From assembly GCA_050011895.1 (NCBI GenBank), contig JBEKIF010000068.1, positions 1 to 23,751 of the forward strand: a stretch of 23,751 nucleotides of DNA, in the 5' to 3' direction. Positions within the stretch are counted from its first letter, which is position 1. Each line of letters opens with the position of its first letter. The stretch is from DATBGO01 sp050011895 (lineage in GTDB: Bacteria > Actinomycetota > Actinomycetes > Streptosporangiales > Streptosporangiaceae). A program made the translations under genes and the position numbers. The notes beneath the pieces were generated by a model. The model was not told the origin of the DNA. It did not search any database and saw only the letters and a list, made by a program, of their open reading frames with translations. Positions 1 through 9,801 of this stretch are shown here, piece after piece.

Positions 1-642
1 ATCGACAGCGTGTACCAGCACGTGATCGCCTGGCGGAACGCGCTGGCGATGGTGGACATCGACCTGTCGGTCTGGCGGATCCACCGGCGGATCGGCATGA
101 GCGGCGGGCTGTTCATCTCCGCGCTGCTGCGCGAGACCGGCCGGACGCTGTCGGACGACGAGATCGAGGCGGTCCAGCAGGCGCACGGGGCCGGGTACCT
201 GGCCCAGGCCGGCTCGGTCCGCCCGCTGCCCGGCGCCGCCGAGCTGCTGGCCGCCCTGACCGGCCGCGGCGTGCCGTGGGCGATCGCGACCAGCGGCCGC
301 TCCAACGTCGCCGGGCAGGCCCTCGCGATGCTGGGGCTGCCCGACGATACCCCGATGGTCACCAGGGACATGGTCCGGCACGCCAAGCCGGACCCTGACC
401 TGTTCCTGGCCGCGGCCGCGCTGCTCGGGGTCGAGCCGCAGAACGCCATGGTCGTCGGCGACAGCGTCTGGGACCTGCTCGCGGCCAGGCGCGCCGGATC
501 GCTCGGCGTCGGCCTGATGTCCGGCGGGTACGGCCGCGAGGAACTGGAGCGGGCCGGCGCCTTCCGGGTCTACGCCGACCCCGCCGAACTGCTCGCCCGC
601 GCCGACGAACTCGGCGTCCGCGGCCTTCCGCTAGGCCGGTAG
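1..642 (+). CDS. HAD-family hydrolase (5' end outside window)
   Basis: This is the C-terminal part of a haloacid dehalogenase-like phosphatase. The frame is open from the first base, so the true start and the DxD nucleophile motif lie upstream of the window. Visible HAD motifs are the motif II serine in IATSGRSN, the motif III lysine in KPDPDLF, and the motif IV acidic residue in VVGDSVWDLLAARRAG. The alpha-helical stretch before motif II matches the cap domain of the phosphoglycolate phosphatase/beta-phosphoglucomutase subfamily. The substrate cannot be told from the sequence; a sugar phosphate or other small phosphomonoester is usual for the family. The GTG at position 10 is an internal codon, not the start. 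The gene precedes the kdp operon and is separated from it by about 215 bases, so it is probably an independent unit. Confidence 0.9.
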   Translation: MDSVYQHVIAWRNALAMVDIDLSVWRIHRRIGMSGGLFISALLRETGRTLSDDEIEAVQQAHGAGYLAQAGSVRPLPGAAELLAALTGRGVPWAIATSGRSNVAGQALAMLGLPDDTPMVTRDMVRHAKPDPDLFLAAAALLGVEPQNAMVVGDSVWDLLAARRAGSLGVGLMSGGYGREELERAGAFRVYADPAELLARADELGVRGLPLGR

Positions 643-791
643 CCAGCCGGAGCCTGCCTATCTCACCCGGCCTGGACGTACTCGCCCGGGTCGGCGGACC
701 CGCTGAGCGCACGGTGCATGGCTTCTGTTAGGCCGCCCGCCGGCAGCGCATGGGTCGCGCAAGGGAGCGATCTTTCCCCTGTTCAGCGAGG

Positions 792-827
792 TTCACTGAC
801 TCAGGTATGGAGTTTCACTGACTCAGG
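792..827 (+). repeat. 14-bp direct repeat upstream of the kdp operon
   Basis: The word TTCACTGACTCAGG occurs perfectly at 792-805 and again at 814-827, 22 bp apart start to start, which is two helical turns. It lies 30-65 bases before the first small kdp ORF. OmpR-family regulators such as KdpE bind tandem direct half-sites, so this is a candidate KdpE operator; that is inference. No clear -35/-10 pair was recognised in 643-856. The related word GAGGTTCAC(T/C)GA at 788-799 and at 7177-7188, beside the IS607 remnant, leaves open that this is a transposon-end relic. Confidence 0.5.
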
Positions 828-856
828 AATGCGCGTAACGCCTCTAGGAGGGCTCC

Positions 857-946
857 GTGTTGGACCTGCTCTATGTCGGCATCACGATCGCCGTGTTCGC
901 CGTGCTCTTCCTCATCCTGAAGGGGGTCGAGCGCTTTGAGCGCTGA
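857..946 (+). CDS. 29-residue single-pass membrane micro-protein preceding kdpF
   Basis: A very short ORF starting at GTG 857, with a good ribosome binding site (AGGAGGG, 847-853). The product begins V-L-D-L-L-Y-V-G-I-T, has one hydrophobic segment (about residues 4-21), and ends in a charged tail, KGVERFER. It overlaps the kdpF start (TTG 936) by 11 bases, so the two are probably translationally coupled. From memory, similar one-helix ORFs precede kdpF in other actinobacterial kdp operons. The role is unknown; position and size suggest an accessory peptide of the Kdp membrane complex, comparable to KdpF. No catalytic motif is present. Confidence 0.65.
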   Translation: MLDLLYVGITIAVFAVLFLILKGVERFER

Positions 947-1025
947 GAATCTGATCGGCCTGATCGTCGGCGTCTTGCTGACGGTTTACCTGTTCCTGGC
1001 TCTCGTCCTGCCTGAGAGGTTCTGA
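936..1025 (+). CDS. kdpF: KdpF, small stabilising subunit of the K+-transporting ATPase
   Basis: A 29-residue single-helix protein starting at TTG 936 and ending PERF. The N-terminal SAENLIGLIVGV and the C-terminal LPERF are typical of actinobacterial KdpF. In the KdpFABC complex this peptide sits in the membrane between KdpA and KdpB and stabilises the assembly. Its TGA (1023-1025) overlaps the kdpA ATG by one base (TGATG), showing operonic coupling. The TTG start is chosen because the preceding ORF supplies translation through it and because it gives the family's usual length. Confidence 0.88.
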   Translation: MSAENLIGLIVGVLLTVYLFLALVLPERF

Positions 1026-2694
1026 TGACTGGCGCCCTCGCGGGCTGGCTGCAGTTCGCGTTGCTGGTGGCCGCGCTGGCCGCGTGCTACGTGCCGCTCG
1101 GCAACTACATGTACCGCATCTTCACCAGCGACAAGGACTGGCGGGTCGAGCGCGGCATCTACAAGCTGATCGGCGTTGACTCCAAAGCCGACCAGAAGTG
1201 GAGCCTGTACCTCCGCAGCATGCTGGCGTTCTCGCTGATCAGCGTGCTGTTCCTGTACCTGCTCGAGCGGGTCCAGCATTACCTGCTGCTGTCCGAGGGC
1301 ATGAGCAACGTGCCGCCGGCCCTGGCCTGGAACACCGCCGCGTCGTTCGTGACCAACACCAACTGGCAGAACTACTCCGGCGAGTCCACCATGGGCTACC
1401 TGACCCAGATGGGCGGCCTGGCGGTGCAGAATTTCCTGTCCGCCGCGGTCGGCCTGGTGGTGGCGATCGCGCTGATCCGCGGTTTCGTCCGGTCCAGGAC
1501 CGACAAGCTCGGCAACTTCTGGGTGGACCTCACCCGCGCCGTCGTGCGGCTGCTGCTCCCGCTGGCGATCATCGGCGCGATCATCCTGATGGCCGGCGGC
1601 GCGATCGACAACTTCGCCTCCTACCACACGGTGACCACGCTGTCCGGCGCGCACCAGACGATCGTCGGCGGCCCGGTGGCCTCGCAGGAAATCATCAAGA
1701 ACATGGGCAACAACGGGGGCGGCTTCTTCAACGCCAACTCCGCGCACCCGTTCGAGAACCCGAACCCGTTCACCAACTGGTTCGAGATCTTCACGCTGCT
1801 GCTGATCCCGTTCGCGACCCCGCGCACGTTCGGCAAGATGGTCAGGGACAACCGGCAGGGCTACGCGCTGGTCGCGGTCATGGCCACCATCTGGGCCGCA
1901 GCCGTCGGCGGGATCAGCTTCTTCGAGAACCAGCACGCCGGCCTCGGCCCGATGCTGGCGCGCGGGGCGATGGAGGGCAAGAACGTCGCCTTCGGCATCC
2001 CTGGCTCCACGCTGTTCGCGGCATCGACCACGGTGACGTCGACCGGGGCGGTGAACTCGTTCCACGACTCGTACACCGCGTTCGGCGGCGGCATCGCGCT
2101 GTTCGACATCGCACTGGGTGAGATAGCTCCCGGCGGCATCGGCGCGGGGATGTACGGCCTGCTAGTGCTCGCCATCGTCACGGTGTTCGTCGGCGGGCTG
2201 ATGGTGGGCCGGACACCCGAGTACATCGGCAAGAAGATCCGGCCCACCGAGATGAAGTACGCCGCGCTGTACTTCCTCACGCTGCCGCTGGTGATCCTGA
2301 CCGCCGCCGGGCTATCACTGGGGCTGAAGGTCGGCACGTCATCGCTGACTACCAACCTGCCGCCCACGCCGCACGGCCTGACCGAGATCATGTACGCGTT
2401 CGCCTCGATGGCCAACAACAACGGGTCCGCGTTCGCCGGGCTGGCGTCGAACACGACCTGGTACAACACGGTCGGCGGCGTGGTGATGCTGCTCGGCAGG
2501 TTCGCACCGGAGATCTTCGCCCTCGGCCTCGCCGGGTCGCTCGCCCGACAGCAACCCACGCCGGCCAGCGCCGGCACCATGGAGACGCACAAGCCGCTGT
2601 TCGTGGGGATGCTCGTCGGCGTCATCTTGATCCTGGTCGGCCTGACTTACTTCCCGGCCCTCGCGCTGGGCCCATTCGCAGAAGGACTGCACTG

Positions 2695-2695
<1 letters not shown>
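1025..2695 (+). CDS. kdpA: KdpA, potassium-binding and translocating subunit
   Basis: A 556-residue polytopic membrane protein, the expected KdpA length. KdpA belongs to the superfamily of K+ transporters built from four M1-P-M2 repeats, and forms the selectivity filter of the high-affinity Kdp pump. The conserved pore-region stretches are all present: TNTNWQNYSGE, NNGGGFFNANSAHPFENP, SFHDSYTAFGGG and ANNNGSAFAGL. About ten hydrophobic segments are visible. Translation begins one base inside the kdpF stop, and its own TGA overlaps the kdpB ATG by one base, so F, A and B form a coupled operon. The reading frame is intact, unlike kdpB. Expected induction is by K+ limitation through KdpD/KdpE. 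Confidence 0.97.
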
Positions 2696-4793
<2,098 letters not shown>

Positions 4794-4798
4794 TCAGA

Positions 4799-5437
4799 AT
4801 GAATCGTCTACCCGCCACCGTCCGGCAGCTCATCGCTGCGCTGCGCGGCCTGATTGTCTTCACCATCATCTGCGGGATCGCCTACCCGGTGATCATGTTC
4901 GGGATCGCCCAGGGGGTGTTCAACCATCAGGCCAACGGTTCGCTGGTCAGCTACCACGGCAAGGTGGTCGGCTCCAGCCTGCTCTGCCAGGAGTTCGTGG
5001 ACGCCAAGGGCAACCCGCTGCCGCAGTACTTCCAGCCCCGGCCGTCCGAGGCGGCGCTAGCCACAGTCAAGGGCGACTACGGCTGCGACCCGCTGGACTC
5101 CACCGCATCGAACCTCGGCCCGAACAACCCGGTGCTGGTGCAGGACATCAAGACGCGCCAGCAGCAGATCGAGAAGTTCGACCACGTCAGCGTGTCCCAG
5201 ATCCCCCCGGACGCCGTGACCACGTCGGCCTCGGGCCTGGACCCCTACATCTCGCCGCCGAACGCCGCCATCCAGGTGGACCGGGTCGCGGCGGCCAGGC
5301 ACATCAGCCCGGCGGCTGTGCAGGCGCTGGTCAGTAAGTACACCCAGGGCCGGGTCATCGGGTTCCTCGGCGAGCCGCGGGTCAACGTGCTCAACCTGAA
5401 TATCGCGCTCGACACGAAGTACCCGGTCTCGGGCTGA
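4799..5437 (+). CDS. kdpC: KdpC, accessory subunit of the K+-transporting ATPase
   Basis: A 212-residue protein with one N-terminal membrane helix (about residues 16-38, containing LIVFTIICGIAYPVIMFGIA) and a large outside-facing domain. KdpC assists potassium binding by the KdpFABC complex. Family features visible are GSSLLCQEF, the YFQPRPS stretch, SNLGPNNPVL, the PPDAVTTSASGLDPYISP motif and the C-terminal GEPRVNVLNLNIALD. ATG 4799 is chosen, but an in-frame GTG at 4790 overlaps the kdpB stop (GTGA) and could be the coupled start, adding three residues. It ends 69 bases before the preferred start of the response regulator. Confidence 0.95.
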   Translation: MNRLPATVRQLIAALRGLIVFTIICGIAYPVIMFGIAQGVFNHQANGSLVSYHGKVVGSSLLCQEFVDAKGNPLPQYFQPRPSEAALATVKGDYGCDPLDSTASNLGPNNPVLVQDIKTRQQQIEKFDHVSVSQIPPDAVTTSASGLDPYISPPNAAIQVDRVAAARHISPAAVQALVSKYTQGRVIGFLGEPRVNVLNLNIALDTKYPVSG

Positions 5438-5461
5438 GTCAGAGAACGGCAGATGACACAG

Positions 5462-5494
5462 GCGCGCGGGCGGACGGACAGTCCGCCCGCGCGC
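5462..5494 (+). terminator. Perfect 14-bp inverted repeat between kdpC and kdpE
   Basis: Arms 5462-5475 (GCGCGCGGGCGGAC) and 5481-5494 are exact reverse complements with a five-base loop (GGACA). RNA from here would form a very stable hairpin. No U-tract follows, so it is either an actinobacterial-type hairpin terminator or attenuator, or an RNA-processing/stability element that lowers kdpE expression relative to kdpFABC. It lies inside the ORF if translation starts at ATG 5453, but outside it if translation starts at ATG 5507. Confidence 0.6.
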
Positions 5495-5506
5495 GTGGTT
5501 ACGCCG

Positions 5507-6280
<774 letters not shown>

Positions 6281-6321
6281 TCACCCCGTTCGTGTCTTGA
6301 TCTGCGCAAGAGGCCGGCATC

Positions 6322-6340
6322 CGGCGGCCCCCGTCCGCCG
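6322..6340 (+). terminator. Possible terminator hairpin after kdpE
   Basis: A 6-bp inverted repeat CGGCGG / CCGCCG with a seven-base loop lies about 40 bases after the kdpE stop. There is no U-tract. In such GC-rich sequence short stems arise by chance, so support is weak. Confidence 0.3.
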
Positions 6341-6451
6341 CCCGCTCCGCTGCGAGCTCGTGCATGGCACTCTCCCGGCCCCCGTCGCGGGGTAGCCAAC
6401 TGTTGCTCGTTTCATAGGTGATTCTCAGTTTTCGTAGGTATTGCCTGCTGG

Positions 6452-6577
6452 GTGAAGTTGGCTGAGTGGGCGCGTCGGAACGGTGTGCATTACCGGACGG
6501 CGTGGGAGTAGGCGCGGGATGGGAGCCGGGTGCTGTCGCGGCGGGCCGGGCCCGTCGTCTACGACCCGGCGACCGGG
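6452..6577 (+). pseudogene. tnpA: tnpA remnant, IS607-type serine recombinase N-terminus
   Basis: From GTG 6452 the frame reads VKLAEWARRNGVHYRTAWE, then a TAG stop (6509-6511), then ARDGSRVLSRRAGPVVYD. This matches the N-terminal MerR-like helix-turn-helix of IS607 TnpA, which typically reads like KLxEWAxxxGVxxxTAxxWxxxGxLPVPxRR. The TAG stands where a Trp (TGG) is usual, so a single G-to-A change explains it. The catalytic serine-recombinase domain is absent; the sequence passes in the same frame into tnpB-like sequence. The junction, placed near 6577, is approximate. Confidence 0.7.
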
Positions 6578-7174
6578 GCAAAGACGTTCCGGCAGCCATC
6601 GGCGGGCTGGCTGGAAGCCAAGAACGCCCTCGCACGAGGGCATGCCCGGGTCGCCCGCCTGCGCGTCGACGCTCTCCGCAAGCTCACCACCACCCTCGCC
6701 CGCACCTACGGGACAATCGTGGTCGAGGACCTCAACGTCGCCGGGATGCTGCGCAACCCGAAGCTGGCCCGGCACCTGGCCGGCGCCTCCTTCGGCGAAA
6801 TCCGGCGGCAGCTCGGCTACAAGACCGGCTGGAACGGCGGCCGCCTGGTCGTCGCCGACCGGTGGTACCCCAGCAGCAAGACCTGCTCGGCCTGCCAGAC
6901 AGTGAAAACCAAGCTGTCCCTCAGCGTCCGGGTCTTCACCTGCGAGCACTGCGGCCTGGTCCTCGACCGGGACGTCAACGCCGCACGCAACCTCGCCGCC
7001 CTCGCGGCGATCTCTGGCCCCGGAGCAGCCGGGCCCGCACCACCAGGTGGAAACGCCCGCCGAGCCGACCAGAAGACCAGGCCACGCCTGGCAGGTGGCG
7101 ATGAAACGGGAACCGTGCACGCCCCGCATCCACGGGACGGCAAGACACGGACTGTCGCACGAAAAGGCGATTGA
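6578..7174 (+). pseudogene. tnpB: tnpB remnant, C-terminal half of an RNA-guided nuclease
   Basis: The ORF carries the C-terminal half of TnpB, the transposon-associated omega-RNA-guided nuclease ancestral to Cas12. Visible are the helical HARVARLRVDALRKLTTTLA region, RuvC-II glutamate in TIVVEDLNVAGML, the zinc-ribbon pairs CSAC and CEHC, and RuvC-III aspartate in DRDVNAARNLAAL. The N-terminal domain and the RuvC-I aspartate are missing, so nuclease activity is not expected. The frame is open from GTG 6530 to TGA 7174 and could make a fragment of about 214 residues. The sequence after the zinc ribbon may still hold the omega-RNA scaffold region, which in this group overlaps the tnpB 3' end. 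Confidence 0.82.
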
Positions 7175-7200
7175 CTGAGGTTCACCGATGCCTCACTCAA
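7171..7200 (+). repeat. Imperfect hairpin at the tnpB end
   Basis: TTGACTGAG (7171-7179) and CTCACTCAA (7192-7200) form a 9-bp inverted repeat with one mismatch and a 12-base loop, overlapping the tnpB stop codon. It may be the right-end structure of the element or the 3' part of its omega-RNA; it could also act as a terminator. The assignment is inference. Confidence 0.4.
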
Positions 7201-7308
7201 CGGTACCTTCTGTGCGTGGCGACTACTTGGCGGCGGCGCCGGAGCTCCGGTGTGCTGCTCGTTTCCGGGCTTGATGCCGGGAAGGCGGAAGAACCAGGGC
7301 AGCTAACG

Positions 7309-8877
7309 ATGCCGCGGGCCGGCCGCCGCGACCAGGCCCGCCGCGCACGGCGCAACATGACCGTCATCGCGGCCGTGGCCGCCGCGACGCTCGGCGTGCT
7401 GCTCCTCCAGTCGCTCCTGCACGGCCATCTGAGCGGGCACGACGAGTACGACGACGGCGTGTACTTCGGGTCGTCGCTGCAGCTGATCCACGGGATCATG
7501 CCCTACCGCGATTTCATCCTCATCCAGCCGCCGATGATCAGCGTGATACTGCTGCCGTTCGCGGCGCTGTCCTTCCTGACCGGGACCGCGCACGCTTTCG
7601 AAACGGCCCGGATCTTCATCGACCTGGCCGCCACCGCCAACGTGGTGCTGGCGGGACTGCTGGTGCGCCGCCGGCCGACGCTGCAGGTGGTCGTGTCGAC
7701 GGGGTTCATGGCCGTGTATCCGGCCACGATCGGCTCGGCGCAGACGGTGCTGCTCGAGCCCCCGCTGGTCCTGTTCTGCCTGGCCGGGCTGCTCTGCCTG
7801 TTCGACGGGGACCGGATCACCACGTCCCGGCGCCGCCTGCTGGCCTGCGGGGCGCTCTTCGGGGTGGCCGGCGCGATCAAGCTGTGGGCGGCGCTGCCGC
7901 TGCTCGCCGCGGTCTGCGTCGCCTGGCGGTCGGGGCCGGCCGCCCGTCGCAGGCTGGCGGGCGGGGCGGCCGCCGGGTTCGGCGGGTGCACGCTGCCGTT
8001 CATCATCGGCTCGCCGGGCGGGTTCTTCCGGCAGGTCTTCGTGACCCAGGCCGTCCGCAACGGGGGCGGCTACCCGCCCGCGGAGCGGCTGGCCGACCTC
8101 ACCGGCCTTCCCGGGCTGTACACGTTCGTGTCGACGCACCCGGCAGGCGGCCCGCACGTGCTGGCGGTGGTGACCGTCATCCTGGCGGCCCTGTGCTCGG
8201 CGGCCCTGTGCCTGGCGGCGTTCACCGGGCCCGGCCGCACGCCCGCCAGCCCGCTCGATCTCTTCGCGCTGCTGGCCACCGCGCTGGCGGTGGCCGCCCT
8301 GCTCAGCTCGCCCACGTACTTCTACCACTACGCGGGATTCGTGGCGCCGTTCATCGCGCTGCTCTACGGCACCGTGGCAGTCCGGCTGCGGGACCGGTTC
8401 CGCGTTCGCCGGGCCGTAGCGCTCGCGGCCACGGCGGTGCCGCTCATCCTGATCTGCGCCATGCTCGGGCGCAGCGTGAACGCGATCGTCACGGCGGGCC
8501 CGGCCACCCAGGTCGATGGCGCGTTCGCCAGCGAGATACTCGGGCACGGCTGCGTCCTGTCCCTCGATACATCGCTGACCGTCCTCGACAACCGTTTCAC
8601 CGGCGACGTCCGCGGCTGCCCGCAGGTGGTCGACTGGCTCGGCCAGGAACGGGTGCTCGACCACGGCCTCGCCCAGACCCCCTCCGACGTGGCCAATGCC
8701 GCGGTGCAGGCTGCGTTCATGCGCTGGGTCACGGCATCGGACACCGTTATCGTGCCGGAAACCAACCCGGGCTGGGACCCCGCCATCGTGCGGTACATGA
8801 GCAGCAATTTCCGCCTCGAAGCCCAGCGCGCCCACGGTTTCTACGTATTTGTGCGGAGTCCTGCGCCGCGGGCGTAG
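7309..8877 (+). CDS. Polytopic membrane protein, GT-C-type glycosyltransferase-like
   Basis: A 522-residue protein with about ten hydrophobic segments. The first periplasmic loop, after the initial helix, holds DEYDDGVYFGSSL followed by HGIMPYRDFILIQPP. This acidic loop plus G-x-x-PYRDF-x-x-x-QPP is typical of GT-C transferases of the PMT/ArnT-like superfamily, which move sugars from polyprenyl-phosphate donors to acceptors outside the membrane. The C-terminal part (about residue 400 on) is a soluble outside domain. Donor and acceptor cannot be told. ATG 7309 is preferred over the upstream open frame from 7171, because that extension overlaps the transposon end and lacks hydrophobic or conserved sequence. 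The gene stands alone between the IS607 remnant and a promoter region. Confidence 0.75.
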   Translation: MPRAGRRDQARRARRNMTVIAAVAAATLGVLLLQSLLHGHLSGHDEYDDGVYFGSSLQLIHGIMPYRDFILIQPPMISVILLPFAALSFLTGTAHAFETARIFIDLAATANVVLAGLLVRRRPTLQVVVSTGFMAVYPATIGSAQTVLLEPPLVLFCLAGLLCLFDGDRITTSRRRLLACGALFGVAGAIKLWAALPLLAAVCVAWRSGPAARRRLAGGAAAGFGGCTLPFIIGSPGGFFRQVFVTQAVRNGGGYPPAERLADLTGLPGLYTFVSTHPAGGPHVLAVVTVILAALCSAALCLAAFTGPGRTPASPLDLFALLATALAVAALLSSPTYFYHYAGFVAPFIALLYGTVAVRLRDRFRVRRAVALAATAVPLILICAMLGRSVNAIVTAGPATQVDGAFASEILGHGCVLSLDTSLTVLDNRFTGDVRGCPQVVDWLGQERVLDHGLAQTPSDVANAAVQAAFMRWVTASDTVIVPETNPGWDPAIVRYMSSNFRLEAQRAHGFYVFVRSPAPRA

Positions 8878-8897
8878 CCCCATGCCGCGCGAGTCTC

Positions 8898-8926
8898 TTG
8901 ACGCTGGCCTAGCGGTAGGCAAGTAT
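8898..8926 (+). promoter_or_regulatory. Candidate sigma-70-type promoter
   Basis: TTGACG (8898-8903) and AAGTAT (8921-8926) are separated by 17 bases, a good match to a housekeeping -35 and a fair match to a -10. It points toward the DUF1059 gene at 9029 and abuts the palindrome at 8927-8946, so transcription would start inside or just after the palindrome. Confidence 0.55.
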
Positions 8927-8946
8927 CTTACCTATCAGTAGGTAAG
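8927..8946. promoter_or_regulatory. 20-bp palindromic operator
   Basis: CTTACCTA (8927-8934), four central bases, then TAGGTAAG (8939-8946): an inverted repeat with perfect 8-bp arms, notably A/T-rich for this genome. It lies immediately after the candidate -10 box, a position suited to repression. The size and symmetry fit a dimeric TetR-, MarR- or PadR-type repressor. No such regulator is encoded in the window. Confidence 0.65.
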
Positions 8947-9028
8947 CACCTCGCCGCTGCGACCGCGGGAGGGCGACACGGTGGACGCGGCCGGGAACAG
9001 GCCCGGCCCCGACCGGAGGGAAACCATC

Positions 9029-9223
9029 ATGGCCAGGAAGATGATCGACTGCCGCCAGGCACCGAGCGAGAGCAACTGCACGCTCACCATCGCCGGCAGC
9101 GAGGACGAGGTCCTCGACGCCGCCACCGCGCACGCCGTCGCCAAGCATGGCCACGCCGACACTCCCGAGCTTCGGGAGATGCTGCGGGGCGCCCTGCAGG
9201 ACGCCGAGCCGGCGCTGGCATGA
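9029..9223 (+). CDS. DUF1059 family small protein
   Basis: A 64-residue protein with the DUF1059 pattern: KMIDCRQAPSESNCTLTI near the N-terminus, then GSEDEVLDAATAHAVAKHGH and TPELREMLRGAL. The family has two conserved cysteines (here in DCR and NCT) and a conserved histidine pair near AVAKHGH; its molecular function is not established. ATG 9029 is chosen because GGAGGG (9015-9020) lies eight bases before it and the family starts there; the longer frame from GTG 8981 is not supported. The stop overlaps the next gene's ATG by four bases (ATGA), so the two are co-translated. Confidence 0.88.
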   Translation: MARKMIDCRQAPSESNCTLTIAGSEDEVLDAATAHAVAKHGHADTPELREMLRGALQDAEPALA

Positions 9224-9609
9224 CCGCCAGCAGTCCCTCCGGCCTGCAGGTCGCCGGCGGCCACGCCGGCGAGCAGGTCGCCGCGGTCGTCGACCGGTTC
9301 AATGCGGCCTGGAACGCCCATGACCTCGACGCGGCCCTTGCCCTGACGAGCGAGGACTGCGTATTCGAGTCCACGTTCCCTGGACCGGACGGCGTCCGCA
9401 GCACCGGCAGGACGGCCATCCGCGCCGCCTGGAAGCCGATCTTCGACGATGAGCGCAGCCATTTCACCGTCGAGGACTCGTTCGTCGCCGGTGACCGCCT
9501 GGTGCAGCGGTGGCGGTTCGACTGGGGCGATGGCCACGTGCGCGGAGCGGACATCATCACCGTCAGGAATGGCCTGGTCACCGAGAAGCTGGCCTACGTC
9601 AAGGGCTGA
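9220..9609 (+). CDS. SnoaL/NTF2-like nuclear-transport-factor-2 fold protein
   Basis: A 129-residue single-domain protein. The segment VVDRFNAAWNAHDLDAALALTSEDCVFEST, then TGRTAIRAAWKPIF and a long beta-rich C-terminal half with WRFDWGDGHVRGADIITVRNGLVTEKLAYVKG, is typical of the SnoaL-like polyketide-cyclase/NTF2 superfamily, which forms a cone-shaped ligand pocket. Members include isomerases, cyclases and many uncharacterised proteins, so the substrate is open. It starts inside the stop of the DUF1059 gene and is followed ten bases later by a strong hairpin, so the two form a bicistronic operon under the palindrome at 8927-8946. Confidence 0.87.
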   Translation: MTASSPSGLQVAGGHAGEQVAAVVDRFNAAWNAHDLDAALALTSEDCVFESTFPGPDGVRSTGRTAIRAAWKPIFDDERSHFTVEDSFVAGDRLVQRWRFDWGDGHVRGADIITVRNGLVTEKLAYVKG

Positions 9610-9618
9610 CCGGCACGA

Positions 9619-9651
9619 CCGCCCCGGCCGGGCGCGCTGCGGCCGGGGCGG
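9619..9651 (+). terminator. 12-bp perfect hairpin terminator
   Basis: Arms CCGCCCCGGCCG (9619-9630) and CGGCCGGGGCGG (9640-9651) pair perfectly around a nine-base loop, ten bases after the SnoaL-like stop codon. No U-tract follows, as is common in high-GC actinobacteria. It probably ends the DUF1059-SnoaL transcript and insulates the formate dehydrogenase operon. Confidence 0.75.
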
Positions 9652-9653
9652 CT

Positions 9654-9711
9654 GCGGGCGCGCCGCCAGCAACCCCGGCAGGTACCGCCGCGGGCGCGCC
9701 GCCAGCAACCC
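9654..9711 (+). repeat. 22-bp direct repeat in the formate dehydrogenase leader
   Basis: A 22-base word beginning GCGGGCGCGCCGCC and ending AGCAACCC occurs at 9654-9675 and 9690-9711, 36 bp apart. It lies between the terminator and the fdh coding region. The function is unknown; it may be a slippage duplication or a regulator site. Confidence 0.85.
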
Positions 9712-9726
9712 GCAGCGGCCCGCGGC

Positions 9727-9768
9727 GGGAGGCTAGGGCCCACGGGAGGCTAGGGCCCAAAGGCCCTA
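9727..9768 (+). promoter_or_regulatory. 16-bp direct repeat overlapping a hairpin upstream of fdhB
   Basis: GGGAGGCTAGGGCCCA occurs at 9727-9742 and 9744-9759, 17 bp apart. The second copy leads into TAGGGCC-CAAA-GGCCCTA (9751-9768), a perfect 7-bp stem with a four-base loop, 34 bases before the fdhB start. The set could be tandem regulator sites or an RNA element in the leader; which is not shown. Confidence 0.55.
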
Positions 9769-9801
9769 CCGGAGAACCCGGCCCGCGAATGGGGTGAGGG
9801 G

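Larger units (their letters stand above)
6452..7200 (+). mobile_element. Internally deleted IS607-family element
   Basis: The start of an IS607-type serine-recombinase gene and the 3' half of a tnpB gene lie side by side, in the order tnpA-tnpB normal for IS607. The middle of the element is missing. Exact ends cannot be placed: IS607 makes no target duplication and has no long terminal repeats. Limits given run from the tnpA start codon to an imperfect hairpin after tnpB. Neither protein would be functional, so the element is immobile unless helped in trans. Confidence 0.75.

Noticed and set aside
718..939. A 73-codon frame across the kdp leader
   Set aside because: It contains the direct repeat, overlaps the first micro-ORF in another frame, and resembles no protein.
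986..2065. A long - strand open frame opposite kdpA
   Set aside because: KdpA on the + strand shows clear conserved pore motifs; the antisense product is rich in Arg, His and Gln with no fold.
6530..7174. A nuclease-dead TnpB reused as a regulator (TldR-like)
   Set aside because: Reused TnpB proteins keep the N-terminal RNA/DNA-binding domains; here these are deleted, along with RuvC-I, and tnpA sequence adjoins.
9654..9759. A small CRISPR array
   Set aside because: Each repeat occurs only twice, the two repeat types differ, spacing is irregular and no cas gene is present.
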